From contig JADCFX010000077.1 in the NCBI GenBank assembly GCA_020249285.1, positions 1 through 38,901 on the forward strand: a stretch of 38,901 nucleotides of DNA, read 5' to 3'. Source of the DNA: Roseomonas sp. GTDB lineage: Bacteria > Pseudomonadota > Alphaproteobacteria > Acetobacterales > Acetobacteraceae. A program made the translations under genes and the position numbers. The notes beneath the pieces were generated by a model that worked only from the letters and a program-made list of their open reading frames with translations, did no database searches and was not told where the DNA came from. Positions within the stretch are counted from its first letter, which is position 1. Each line of letters starts with the position of its first letter. Below are positions 18,482-28,952 of the stretch, piece after piece.

Positions 18482-19720
18482 ATGTCCAATATCAGTCTGA
18501 CCGCACGGCTCAATCTCAATGCAATCCAGTTGCGTGAGCGAATCACGAATCTTGGGGAACAGATTTCGACCGGCCGCAAGGGCAATACCTATGCGGCGGT
18601 TGGCGCAGATGCGCCGAAGGCCATGGATCTGCGCAGCGAAATCGGTCGGCGTGAGACCTTCCAAAGCACGATCGAACAGACCCTGTCCAAAATCAAGGTT
18701 TCTCAGGACGTCCTGGATAGGATTGGCGTCATCGCGCAGAAGTTCACGGCGGGTACAGCGAAGCTATTGGGCGCCGCCAAGCCCGAGGAAATTCAGATTC
18801 AAGCCGCCCAAGCCAAAGCTGCCATGGTCGAGGTTGCGAACCTGTTGAACGAGCAGCTGAATGGCGAATACCTGTTCGGCGGTTCTGATTCCAGCAACCC
18901 GCCAATTCCAAACCCACAGACAATCGCCACCAAACCCGGCGGCATGGGTGCGGCGATCATAACCGCTGTTGGTACGCTCAGTGGCTCGAATGTGGCCGCG
19001 GTCCTAGCTGACACAAAGTCATTGGCGCAATCCAATGGTGAAACCGTTACACCTTTTTCGGATTTTCTCCGTACCACTAATTGGGCGACTTCAGCTCCAT
19101 ATTCAGTGGGAGATCTGGTTGTAAACAACGGAAATACATATCGTGTTGTAACAGCAGGTGTTTCGGCTGCGGCTGGTGGGCCGACCGGTACCACCGCTGG
19201 AATCCCCGATGGTACCGTCACATGGGACTGGGTAAAGGCGGGGAGTACAGCCGGCGCCACAGAAGCGCGAACCAATATCCTCGGTAATGACAATGACCGC
19301 GTTGAATATGGCATTCATGCCAACCGCAACGCGGCTATCGTGAGCACGGGGGAGACGACCGGGTCATGGGCCCGTGACCTGCTGCGTGGCCTGGCCAGCA
19401 TTGCAGGCTTGACGCCTGACAAGGCTCAGCTAGGCAATGACTACACGACCTTTGTCACCACGGTCCGCAGGGGGCTTGAATCCAGCGTAGATGCCTTGGC
19501 CCTAGAGCGAGGCTCACTTGGCGTGAACGAGACGCGACTGCAGAGCATGGCATCACGGCACGAAAGCGTCAGCACAAGCCTGACGCTCCAGCTCAGCAAT
19601 CTTGAAGAAGTGGATATGGCTAAAACTATCACTTCCTTCCAGACGACACAGAGCCAGCTTGAAGCTTCCTATCGTGCCCTTGCTATCTCTCAGCAATTGA
19701 GTCTGACACGCTTCCTCTGA
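18482..19720 (+). CDS. flgL: Flagellar hook-filament junction protein FlgL (HAP3) with inserted module
   Basis: The 412-residue product has a flagellin-like N-terminus (LTARLNLNAIQLRERITNLGEQISTGRKGNTY) and C-terminus (EEVDMAKTITSFQTTQSQLEASYRALAISQQLSLTRFL). Length and position after flgK favour FlgL over a second flagellin. It is about 100 residues longer than typical FlgL. Part of the excess is a module at residues about 201-251 (W201, APYSVG, NNGNTYRVVTAG, GPTGTTAGIPDGTVTW248) closely similar to the insert in FlgE. Its DNA (about 19080-19160) is roughly 45 % GC by my count, well below the surrounding genes, which suggests recent import. It starts 3 bp after flgK. Confidence 0.92.
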   Translation: MSNISLTARLNLNAIQLRERITNLGEQISTGRKGNTYAAVGADAPKAMDLRSEIGRRETFQSTIEQTLSKIKVSQDVLDRIGVIAQKFTAGTAKLLGAAKPEEIQIQAAQAKAAMVEVANLLNEQLNGEYLFGGSDSSNPPIPNPQTIATKPGGMGAAIITAVGTLSGSNVAAVLADTKSLAQSNGETVTPFSDFLRTTNWATSAPYSVGDLVVNNGNTYRVVTAGVSAAAGGPTGTTAGIPDGTVTWDWVKAGSTAGATEARTNILGNDNDRVEYGIHANRNAAIVSTGETTGSWARDLLRGLASIAGLTPDKAQLGNDYTTFVTTVRRGLESSVDALALERGSLGVNETRLQSMASRHESVSTSLTLQLSNLEEVDMAKTITSFQTTQSQLEASYRALAISQQLSLTRFL

Positions 19721-19765
19721 GCTGAGGGGCATTCCATATCCTTGCGCTGAAGAATATCTTTCGCC

Positions 19766-19787
19766 CCCTGGCCGCAAGCTGCCAGGG
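19766..19787 (+). terminator. Stem-loop after flgL, possible terminator
   Basis: CCCTGGC (19766-19772) and GCCAGGG (19781-19787) form a 7-bp GC-rich stem with an 8-base loop, 45 bp after the flgL stop. There is no U tract directly after it, so it is at best a Rho-assisted or weak terminator. Confidence 0.35.
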
Positions 19788-20066
19788 AACGCCCCCTCTG
19801 GCCCAAACCGCGTGAGAGGCATTCACCAAGGCTTTCATATTTTTTTGTCTTTAAGGCGAAATATCTGCCCCGCTGAAGCAACCTTCGGGTGATGAAGATG
19901 AGAAAATCGCTAGGTTTTTCTTGACGCAATCTGCTGAGCCAAGAAACTTTCCAGGCGCAAACGCGATTGTCCAAGTTCAGGAAGATATTAAACCGTTAAT
20001 TCAGAAAAAACATCGGCATTTACGGGTTTTTTCAGCGATGATTCAATTCTTTCCGACATCATGCCC

Positions 20067-20081
20067 TGGTCCGCAAGAAGC
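20067..20081 (+). promoter_or_regulatory. Weak sigma-54-like element upstream of fliC
   Basis: TGGTCCGCAAGAAGC keeps GG and GC 10 bp apart and the TGG.CCG part of the -24 box, but lacks the TT of the -12 box. The predicted start near 20093 would give a 57-base leader. It is plausible by position only. Confidence 0.3.
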
Positions 20082-20136
20082 GGATGCAACCAGACCTTTC
20101 TGCCACCTTAGTAGGGGCGAAGGTGATGATGTGAAA

Positions 20137-20148
20137 GGGGAATACCCC
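20137..20148 (+). promoter_or_regulatory. Hairpin covering the fliC ribosome-binding site
   Basis: GGGGAATACCCC lies 1 bp before the fliC ATG. The GGGG arm is part of the purine-rich AAAGGGG Shine-Dalgarno sequence, so pairing with CCCC would hide it. FlbT, encoded just downstream, is known in Caulobacter to act on the flagellin mRNA leader; a link to this hairpin is inference. Confidence 0.5.
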
Positions 20149-20149
20149 A

Positions 20150-20983
20150 ATGTCTATGAATTCCGTGAATACCAATATCGGCTCCCAAGTGGCGCTTCAG
20201 TCGCTGAACCGGACTTCTGATCAGCTTTCTGTCGTCCAGAAGCGCATTTCCACCGGCTTTCGCGTTGCTGACGCGAAGGATGATGGTGGCGCTTTCGCGG
20301 TCGCGCAATCCGTCCGCGCTGATGTCAGCGGTCTGACGGCAGCCAATGAACAGCTTGGCGGCACCAAGGGCGTTCTGGAAACCACTTTCGCGGCGCTCGG
20401 CAAGGTTTCCGAAAGCATGGTTAAGGTTCGCGAAACCTTGACGCGCCTGGCCGACGGCACGATCAATGACAGCCAGCGCGCGCAGTATGAAGCGCAGTAC
20501 ACTGCGCTGCGGACGCAGATGGAGAACTTCATTTCCGACGCCACCTACAATGGACGCACCCTGCTCTCCACTGATACTGCCGCTGGCGGGGGCGATATCA
20601 CTGCCGTTCGCAACGAATCCGGTGGCACCTTCACTGTCGCTGCGATTGATGGCGCGGGGAGCCTTCTGGTGGCCACAGCGCCGGCAGATGCGGCCGCGGC
20701 GCAGACGGCCTTGGCTGATGGTGGGGACTTCGAAACCGTCGAATCCGCCGTCGCTGACGCGCTGAACCAGTTTGGTTCTGACAGCAACTATATTGATAGT
20801 CAGATCCGCTACAACAAGGACAAGGTGGACGCCATGGAAGGTGGTCTCGGCGCCTTGGTTGACGCTGACTTGGCCAAGGAAAGTGCCAAATTGCAGTCGC
20901 TGCAGATCAGGCAGCAGCTGGGTACCCAGGCGATGTCTATCGCCAATCAGTCTCCGCAGACCCTGCTGAGCCTGTTCCGCTAA
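20150..20983 (+). CDS. fliC: Flagellin
   Basis: The 277-residue product is a short flagellin consisting of little more than the D0/D1 coiled-coil domains. Its N-terminus is MSMNSVNTNIGSQVALQSLNRTSDQLSVVQKRISTGFRVADAKDD and its C-terminus KESAKLQSLQIRQQLGTQAMSIANQSPQTLLSLFR. The middle (about 150-200) is a small variable region. Compact flagellins of about 270-280 residues are common in alphaproteobacteria. A second in-frame ATG two codons downstream could also be the start. The gene ends just before a strong terminator and is followed by flbT and flaF, its usual regulatory and assembly partners. The export and filament role is established for the family. Confidence 0.97.
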   Translation: MSMNSVNTNIGSQVALQSLNRTSDQLSVVQKRISTGFRVADAKDDGGAFAVAQSVRADVSGLTAANEQLGGTKGVLETTFAALGKVSESMVKVRETLTRLADGTINDSQRAQYEAQYTALRTQMENFISDATYNGRTLLSTDTAAGGGDITAVRNESGGTFTVAAIDGAGSLLVATAPADAAAAQTALADGGDFETVESAVADALNQFGSDSNYIDSQIRYNKDKVDAMEGGLGALVDADLAKESAKLQSLQIRQQLGTQAMSIANQSPQTLLSLFR

Positions 20984-20990
20984 TTGCTTC

Positions 20991-21022
20991 GGCGGCCTCG
21001 CACCTGGCGGGGCCGCCTTTTT
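20991..21022 (+). terminator. Rho-independent terminator after fliC
   Basis: GGCGGCC (20991-20997) and GGCCGCC (21011-21017) form a strong stem followed directly by TTTTT (21018-21022), 7 bp after the fliC stop. It should end most flagellin mRNA and leave flbT-flaF at lower readthrough expression. Confidence 0.9.
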
Positions 21023-21037
21023 CTTCGGGAGACAAAA

Positions 21038-21469
21038 ATGTCCACCCTTGTTCTTGAATTACGCCAAGGCGACATGATGATCGTCAATGGCGCGCCCATC
21101 CGCTTCCGTAATCGCGCCCGCATCGAACTCACCGCGCGCGCACGCTTCCTGTTCGGCAAGCAATTGATGACGCCAGACATGGCCAATTCACCCGCGCGGC
21201 GCATCTACTTCGCCCTACAAACCGCCTATATCGGCGACCATGATGAGCGGAAAATTGGCCTCGATCTGGCGCGCAGCCTCATCACCGAGTTTGAGGAGGC
21301 GACCACATCCGGGATGGTTCGCGATCTTCTTGATCGGGCGCTCAAGGCTGCCGAGGCAGACCAATGCTACCAGGCGCTGAAACTCGCACGCCGTGTGATG
21401 CGCCATGAGGAAGTTGTGCTCGGCCTGAGCCCTGTAGCCTCGGTATCAGTGGCGGAGGATGTGGCATGA
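21038..21469 (+). CDS. flbT: Flagellin synthesis regulator FlbT
   Basis: The 143-residue product has the FlbT profile: STLVLELRQGDMMIVNGAPIRFRNRARIELTARARFLFGKQLM, an N-terminal strand-rich domain, followed by a helical C-terminal half. FlbT is an alphaproteobacterial post-transcriptional regulator. In Caulobacter it destabilises flagellin mRNA until the hook is complete. I use the ATG at 21038, because longer readings would start inside the fliC terminator. Its ribosome site is GGGAGA. The stop overlaps the flaF ATG by four bases. Confidence 0.93.
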   Translation: MSTLVLELRQGDMMIVNGAPIRFRNRARIELTARARFLFGKQLMTPDMANSPARRIYFALQTAYIGDHDERKIGLDLARSLITEFEEATTSGMVRDLLDRALKAAEADQCYQALKLARRVMRHEEVVLGLSPVASVSVAEDVA

Positions 21470-21801
21470 ACATGATGCATGCCCGCCGCGCCTATCAAAT
21501 GACGCGCCAGGCGATGGACCCGCGGGAACAGGAAGCGGATGTCTTCCGCCGCGTCACAGGTGCGTTGAAAGCCGCGCTGGAGAAGGATGGCATCGCACGC
21601 GCGCGCGCCATTGCCGATAATAGGCGGCTTTGGATTGCCTTGGATGCGTCGCTGCGTCACCCGGCCAATCAATTGCCTCAGGACACGAAGGTAACCATGA
21701 TCCAAGTGGGGCGCACCGTGATGCGGGAGATGGAGAATCCTGCACCTGATCTCGCGTTTCTTATAGAGATCAATGAGCAATTGACGTCAGGGCTGCGATA
21801 A
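21466..21801 (+). CDS. flaF: Flagellin assembly/regulatory protein FlaF
   Basis: The 111-residue product matches FlaF, a small alphaproteobacterial protein needed for flagellin synthesis or export and acting opposite to FlbT. Typical segments are ARRAYQMTRQAMDPREQEADVFRRVTGALKAA and NRRLWIALDASLRHPANQLPQDTKVTMIQVGRTVMREM. It overlaps flbT by ATGA and ends the flagellar cluster. Internal ATGs at codons 3 and 4 make the exact start uncertain by a few residues. Confidence 0.9.
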   Translation: MNMMHARRAYQMTRQAMDPREQEADVFRRVTGALKAALEKDGIARARAIADNRRLWIALDASLRHPANQLPQDTKVTMIQVGRTVMREMENPAPDLAFLIEINEQLTSGLR

Positions 21802-21855
21802 GGATTAAGACAGCGCTGTTTCGCACCTCTGCCTTGGCGTGGTATCGACTGCGTC

Positions 21856-24264
<2,409 letters not shown>

Positions 24265-24305
24265 AGGGGCTATGCCTTGCCGGACGTCGAGAAAGGACCC
24301 CGTTC

Positions 24306-25817
24306 ATGCTGGATCGCCCGCACCCCACCCCGGCCGCCCCTTCGGCAGACCCCTTCGCACTCGCCAAGGCGTTGTCTGGCTTGCATTTCATTGGCGGCGC
24401 TTATGTGCCCGCACGTACCGGCAAGACCTTCGCGGTGGTGAACCCGGCCACCGGCATTGAAGTGGCCCGCGCGGCGGAAGGCGATGCGGCGGATGTGGAT
24501 GCGGCGGTCACCAATGCTGCCAAGGCGCAGAAGGAATGGGCCAAGATGCCGGCGAGGAAGCGCGGCGCCCTGGTGCATCAATGCGCCGCCCTACTGAAGG
24601 AACATGTGGATGAATTGGGCCGGCTGATTGCGCTTGAAACCGGCAAGGCTTTGCGCACGGAAAGCCGCGTGGAAGCCAATGTTGTCGCCGATGTTTTCGA
24701 ATTCTTCGGTGGCCTCGGCAGCGAATTGAAGGGCGAAAGCGTGCCCTTCGCGCCCAATGTGCTGTCGGTCACGGTGCGTGAGCCTCTCGGCGTGGTGGGC
24801 GCCATCATTCCCTGGAATGTGCCGATGCTGCTGATGGCGCTGAAAGTGGCGCCGGCGCTGGTGGCGGGCAATGCGGTGGTGGTGAAAAGCGCGGAAGAAG
24901 CGCCGCTGGCCGTGCTGCGCATTTGCGAAATCATGAACCGCGTGCTGCCGCCAGGTGTCTTCAATATGGTGAGCGGCTTTGGCCCGGAATGCGGCGCGCC
25001 GCTGGTGGCGCATCCGCTGGTGAAGAAAGTGACCTTCACCGGGTCGGTTGAGACGGGCAAGATTGTCTACCGCGCCGCGGCTGAAAAGCTTATCCCCGTC
25101 ACGCTGGAATTGGGCGGCAAAAGCCCGATGATCGTTTTTGCTGATTGCGATTTCGACAAGACGGTTTCTGGCGCGCTGACGTCCATGCGCTTCACGCGCC
25201 AGGGGCAAAGCTGTACCGCGGCATCGCGCATTTATGTCGAACGGCCGATTTTTGACCGCTTCGTCACCGCCATGAAGGATGCGGTGAATGGCATGGTGAT
25301 GGGCGATCCCCTGGATGAGAAGACGGATATCGGCACCATCATCAGCCAGGGCCAATTCGACAAGGTGAAGGGCTTCATTGCCGAAGGCACGGCCACCGCC
25401 GGCGCCACCGCGCATGTCTGCAGCCGCATGCCGGAAGACGCCGCCCTGAAGAAGGGCCTATTCCTGCAGCCGGTGATCTTCACGGGGCTCACGCGCGAAA
25501 GCCGCCTGGTGCAGGAAGAAATCTTTGGCCCGGTGACGGTGATCCAGCCCTTTGATGACCCAGAAGCGGTGCTGGCCGAGGCGAATGATTCCGTCTACGG
25601 CCTGGCCGCCAGCCTTTGGACGAATAATTTGAAGGTCGGGCTTGATCTGGCGCATCGGCTGGAAGCGGGCCTGGTGCAGATCAACCAAAATCTGGTGGTG
25701 CAGGCCAATCTTTCCTATGGTGGCGTGAAGCAATCCGGCCTGGGCAAGGAAGCGTCACTGGAAGCCATGCTGGAACATTTCACCCATAAGAAGACCATTA
25801 TGGTGAATATGGGCTGA
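24306..25817 (+). CDS. NAD(P)-dependent aldehyde dehydrogenase
   Basis: This is a complete 503-residue member of the classical aldehyde dehydrogenase superfamily. Key elements are IIPWNVPMLLMALKVAPALVAGNAVVVKSAEEAP (cofactor region with the conserved Asn and Lys), FTGSVETGK, the general base E268 in LELGGKSPM, and the nucleophile C303 in QGQSCTAASR. The ATG at 24306 is preceded by GAGAAAGGA at a good distance; longer readings upstream have no family similarity. Sequence style resembles betaine-aldehyde or other short-chain aldehyde dehydrogenases, but the substrate cannot be told from sequence. It stands alone; its TGA is followed at once by the 55-bp repeat array. Confidence 0.92.
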   Translation: MLDRPHPTPAAPSADPFALAKALSGLHFIGGAYVPARTGKTFAVVNPATGIEVARAAEGDAADVDAAVTNAAKAQKEWAKMPARKRGALVHQCAALLKEHVDELGRLIALETGKALRTESRVEANVVADVFEFFGGLGSELKGESVPFAPNVLSVTVREPLGVVGAIIPWNVPMLLMALKVAPALVAGNAVVVKSAEEAPLAVLRICEIMNRVLPPGVFNMVSGFGPECGAPLVAHPLVKKVTFTGSVETGKIVYRAAAEKLIPVTLELGGKSPMIVFADCDFDKTVSGALTSMRFTRQGQSCTAASRIYVERPIFDRFVTAMKDAVNGMVMGDPLDEKTDIGTIISQGQFDKVKGFIAEGTATAGATAHVCSRMPEDAALKKGLFLQPVIFTGLTRESRLVQEEIFGPVTVIQPFDDPEAVLAEANDSVYGLAASLWTNNLKVGLDLAHRLEAGLVQINQNLVVQANLSYGGVKQSGLGKEASLEAMLEHFTHKKTIMVNMG

Positions 25818-26089
25818 GCATTTTCAAGCCAAGTGGAACCACTTGGCGACTCGGAAAATGCGATCAAACTAAGCATTTTCAAGCCAAGTGGTATCACTTG
25901 GCGGCTCGGAAAATGCGATCAAACTAAGCATTTTCAAGCCAAATGGTATCACTTGGCGGCTCGGAAAATGCGATCAAACTAAGCATTTTCAAGCCAAGTG
26001 GTAACACTTGGCGGCTCGGAAAATGCGATCAAACTAAGCATTTTCAAGCCAAGTGGTAACACTTGGCGGCTCGGAAAATGCGATCAAAC
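25818..26089. repeat. Five tandem copies of a 55-bp double-stem extragenic palindrome
   Basis: Copies begin at 25818, 25873, 25928, 25983 and 26038 with an exact 55-bp period, and the last is slightly short. Each has an outer stem GCATTTTC ... GAAAATGC and an inner stem CCAAGTG ... CACTTGG with a 2-5 base loop, followed by the linker GATCAAACTAA. Differences cluster in the inner loop: GAACC in copy 1, GTATC in copies 2 and 3, GTAAC in copies 4 and 5. This pairing of neighbours suggests stepwise duplication. Copy 3 has one arm mismatch. The array begins directly after the dehydrogenase stop and ends 21 bp before a lipoprotein gene. It resembles extragenic palindromes I recall from Rhizobiales genomes (GCATTTTC...AAGTGG...GAAAACGC). 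Confidence 0.93.
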
Positions 26090-26110
26090 AAAGGCCAAGA
26101 GGAGCAGATC

Positions 26111-26557
26111 ATGGGGCGTTGGTTTGTGGCGGCTTTGCTATTGGCGGGATTGGCAGGCTGTGCGCAGCCGCCGCCAGAACCCCCGCCCACTCCTGAACCG
26201 CCCGGACCTGGCCTGGTTGGCTGGCGTTCCATTGGCTTCAGCAATGAATTGTTTGAAAGCGGCTATGTGCAGGAACGCGAATTGAATATCTCAGGTCCCG
26301 TGCGGCGGGCCTGGATCATGCTCAATCTGCGGGAATCGATCCCCATTCCAGAAACGGGTGGTCGGGCGCTTTCGGTGCGTTTCATTGGTGAGTATCGCTG
26401 CGCTGAGCGGCTCTGGCGTCCGCTGGAAGGGGCCTGGTTTGCGCGGCGCAATGCGCAGCAGCCCGTGCACGCGGAACGCCCACGCCGGAGTGGGTTCCGC
26501 AATGCTGCGCCGGGGACGCTGGATGGGGCGTTTTTGGATGCGGCGTGTGGGCTGTGA
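26111..26557 (+). CDS. Small predicted lipoprotein of unknown function
   Basis: The 148-residue product starts with a short lipoprotein signal, MGRWFVAALLLAGLAGC, with a lipobox LAGC ending at C17, so it is probably lipid-anchored. A Pro-rich linker (PPPEPPPTPEPPGPG) follows, then a domain of about 110 residues that I do not recognise. The start at 26111 is chosen for the lipobox and for the AGAGGAG ribosome site just before it; a TTG 48 bp upstream lies within the repeat. The C-terminal part is rich in Arg, Ala and Gly and may be structurally simple. It lies between the repeat array and the FkbM gene in the same direction. Confidence 0.7.
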   Translation: MGRWFVAALLLAGLAGCAQPPPEPPPTPEPPGPGLVGWRSIGFSNELFESGYVQERELNISGPVRRAWIMLNLRESIPIPETGGRALSVRFIGEYRCAERLWRPLEGAWFARRNAQQPVHAERPRRSGFRNAAPGTLDGAFLDAACGL

Positions 26558-26584
26558 GGGGCGGGATCCACATGTCATCTTCAT

Positions 26585-27505
26585 ATGAAAGACCGCATGA
26601 TGGCGCGTAAATTTGCGGTTGGTCATGTGACAAAAAATATTTTCAGATTTTTAGCCAGGCCATGGCTTTTCAGTGACAATATGGCGAGACGACTAACCAA
26701 CTTAGAGGCGAGTTTGCGACGTTTGGAATCATCCCAAACGATCTATCTGGGTGATCATGAAGCATTGACCCGCTTGCATACAGGACATCGAATTTACGTC
26801 GATACGCGCGATATGGGCATCGCTTCGCATCTTATGCTTGAAGGGCGTTGGGAACCTTGGATTGAACAGGTACTGATACCTGCCATCAAGCCAGGTATGC
26901 GCTTCCTGGATGTTGGCGCCAATTTCGGCTACTATACCTTGCTTGGGGCGGAAATGGTTGGCGCGACTGGCCAAGTCTACGCCTTTGAAGCAAACCCGCT
27001 GATTTTCAAGAAACTTGTCAAATCTGTTGCGGTCAACGGCTTCGATGAACGCATCGCCCTTTTCAACGTGGCGGTTCACGATGAATCGAGCGCGATGGAA
27101 ATCTTCTTTCGCCATGACGCCTCTGGCGGCGGCTGGACCGAAACCGCGAAAGGCGCGCACCCGGCGATGAATGAGGTCATTCCAATACGCGGCGAGTCTT
27201 TGGACAGGCTCCTGGCCGATGTGCCCAAGGTAGATATCATAAAGATTGATGTTGAAGGCGCCGAACCACGGGTACTTGCTGGCGCGAAAAATTTGCTGGC
27301 TCGGTCAAAGAATTTGACAATCATTCTGGAATTCGATTCACGAAGATTGATGGCGCAAACGCCAGAGAACTACCTTCAGGGATTTGAAGCGCAAGGCTTT
27401 TCCATCGCTATTGCTGAACCCGCGGGTCTTACCGGGAAGCTTTCAGCATCCGAGTGTCTTGCGCGGTTGAATGGTACAGTGAATTATCTGATGCTCACGC
27501 GCTAA
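26585..27505 (+). CDS. FkbM-family SAM-dependent methyltransferase
   Basis: The 306-residue product has the FkbM methyltransferase fold: SAM-binding motif FLDVGANFGYYTLL (from residue 107), an acidic residue ending the next strand (VYAFEANP), and the family-typical IIKIDVEGAE segment (K220-E227 region) followed by LTIILEF. FkbM-type enzymes O-methylate small molecules and sugars, and many sit in polysaccharide or flagellin-glycan loci. About 95 N-terminal residues, including a basic and helical stretch, precede the catalytic domain. An ATG four codons downstream is an alternative start. It faces the TPR gene convergently across 31 bp and lies next to the surface-glycan block, suggesting methylation of a sugar. 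The exact substrate is unknown. Confidence 0.85.
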   Translation: MKDRMMARKFAVGHVTKNIFRFLARPWLFSDNMARRLTNLEASLRRLESSQTIYLGDHEALTRLHTGHRIYVDTRDMGIASHLMLEGRWEPWIEQVLIPAIKPGMRFLDVGANFGYYTLLGAEMVGATGQVYAFEANPLIFKKLVKSVAVNGFDERIALFNVAVHDESSAMEIFFRHDASGGGWTETAKGAHPAMNEVIPIRGESLDRLLADVPKVDIIKIDVEGAEPRVLAGAKNLLARSKNLTIILEFDSRRLMAQTPENYLQGFEAQGFSIAIAEPAGLTGKLSASECLARLNGTVNYLMLTR

Positions 27506-27536
27506 CTTTGGCACTAGCGTATCCTGACGTGGCGTC

Positions 27537-28952
27537 TCAATCATACTCACCAAATAAGTTGTATCGGGTCTCTCTCAGGATTTTTGGGGCCGCACCCAGG
27601 GCCTCCATGCGACGATAGGCAGCCAGCGATTCCTTGATCCGCTTCTGTCGGCGCAATGTGTCGCACAAGCCCTGCCATGCTGGTATAAAGTCAGGATTGG
27701 TTATCAAGATCGATTTGAGTAACTCTTCTGCCTTATCCAATGCCCCAGATCCGGTTAAGGCCTGAGCGTATTTCACGACGATTTTGGGTTCCCTTGGTTC
27801 CTGTGAAAGGAGTTTCTCAAGCACCGTTATCGCCTGAGACCAGCGATTTAGTCGCATTAGGGCCCCAATGATGGCATCTGCTAACACGGGGGCAGGTTGA
27901 GGCAGTCCCAGCGTTTCGGCCAATGAAGCGGCAATGGTGTCTTGGCGCGCGCCTTGCCTCAATAACACTTCCGCAAGCAGAGACGGCATCTCAACAATGT
28001 CAGGCCGACTGATCGCGCCTTTTTTGGCAAATTCGAAGGCTTCTGGGAGACGATCAAGTTCAATCAGCGTCTGCACCAAGCCAGTCCAAGCGATTTCAGG
28101 CGCATCCGGCCTTTCAATCGCCAATTGGTAGCCTCGGACCGCAAGTTCGTGCTGGGACAAGATGCGCGCCGTCCGGCCCAATTGCATCAGAAGGAAAGCA
28201 TCGCCGGGCAGGCGTTCACAGGCCTTCACCAATTCCCTCAAGGCCTCATTTTGGCGCTCATCGGCCCAAAGAGCACTTACCAAGGTCCAGTGAGACGCGC
28301 TCAATGATGAGTCTTTGGCAAGGGCACTACGCGCCGTTCCCGCTGCCTCCACATTGCGCCCTTCCGCCAGCAGAAAACTCGCCTGCTGCTGTAGCATCAC
28401 CGCCGATCCCGGAAACTGTTCCACCGCGCGCGCGGCCGCCGCACTTCCCACTGCGTAGCGCTTGGCCATCCACAATCCGCTCAGCAGCCCCAGATGCAGC
28501 GCCTCGCGCTCCGGCGCCAAGTCACGGGCGGCCTGATAGGCATCAATGGCTTCCGGATAATCCTGTACCTGCACCGCCTGATGCCCGCGCCTGGCTTGCA
28601 AGGCGACGCTTCCCGGCATGGCGAAGCAGGCTTCGCGCAGCGCCTCCCTGGCGTCGGCGGCGCGTTCCTGGCGGACCAGCGCATCGGTCAGGACAATCCA
28701 GGCCTCTTCCTTCTGCGCATCACTCGCCTCAGCCAGCAATGCCTCGCGCGCCGCGGCCTCGGCTTCCAGCAGGGCGCCGGCGGCCAGCAGGCTTTTCGCG
28801 CGCTCTGCCTGAAATTCAGCCTCATTAGGCCAAAGCGCCATCGCCTGAGCGGCCAGGGCCGCGGCTTCGTGGAACTGACGCGCTTGCCAAAGCTCCGCCA
28901 GGGCGGCCTTGGCTTGCGCCGGTTCTTCAAGCTCAGGATTTCCAGATGCCAC
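27537..28952 (-). CDS. Tetratricopeptide-repeat protein
   Basis: The product is almost entirely helical repeats of TPR type: recurrent units with A at position 8 and 20 and Pro at the end of helix B, such as LWQARQFHEAAALAAQAMALWPNEAEFQAERAKSLL, YPEAIDAYQAARDLAPE and LDKAEELLKSILITNPDFIPAWQGL. I count roughly ten repeats in about 471 residues. No glycosyltransferase or sulfotransferase domain is attached, and no signal peptide is seen. I favour the ATG at 28950-28952 (GAGG just upstream), with 28982 as an alternative. The upstream 86 residues of the open frame are unlike TPR sequence and probably untranslated. It may be a scaffold for surface-glycan or export machinery, but the sequence does not say which. 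Confidence 0.75.
   Translation of the reverse strand: MASGNPELEEPAQAKAALAELWQARQFHEAAALAAQAMALWPNEAEFQAERAKSLLAAGALLEAEAAAREALLAEASDAQKEEAWIVLTDALVRQERAADAREALREACFAMPGSVALQARRGHQAVQVQDYPEAIDAYQAARDLAPEREALHLGLLSGLWMAKRYAVGSAAAARAVEQFPGSAVMLQQQASFLLAEGRNVEAAGTARSALAKDSSLSASHWTLVSALWADERQNEALRELVKACERLPGDAFLLMQLGRTARILSQHELAVRGYQLAIERPDAPEIAWTGLVQTLIELDRLPEAFEFAKKGAISRPDIVEMPSLLAEVLLRQGARQDTIAASLAETLGLPQPAPVLADAIIGALMRLNRWSQAITVLEKLLSQEPREPKIVVKYAQALTGSGALDKAEELLKSILITNPDFIPAWQGLCDTLRRQKRIKESLAAYRRMEALGAAPKILRETRYNLFGEYD

Larger units (their letters stand above)
19721..20149 (+). other. flgL-fliC intergenic region
   Basis: This 429-bp gap has no credible gene. It holds a GC stem soon after flgL (19766-19787), an AT-rich stretch with T runs (about 19837-19860 and 19910-20040), a weak -24/-12-like element (20067-20081) and the fliC ribosome site. 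It probably contains the 3' end of the hook operon and the flagellin promoter and leader. Its lower GC content is usual for a strongly regulated promoter region. Confidence 0.6.

Noticed and set aside
17570..18664. Minus-strand open frame of 364 codons opposite flgK and the start of flgL
   Set aside because: It spans two well-supported genes on the opposite strand and has no recognisable domain.
25818..26089. Possible CRISPR array
   Set aside because: The repeats are directly adjacent, with no unique spacers, and each unit is itself a double stem. No cas gene is in the window.
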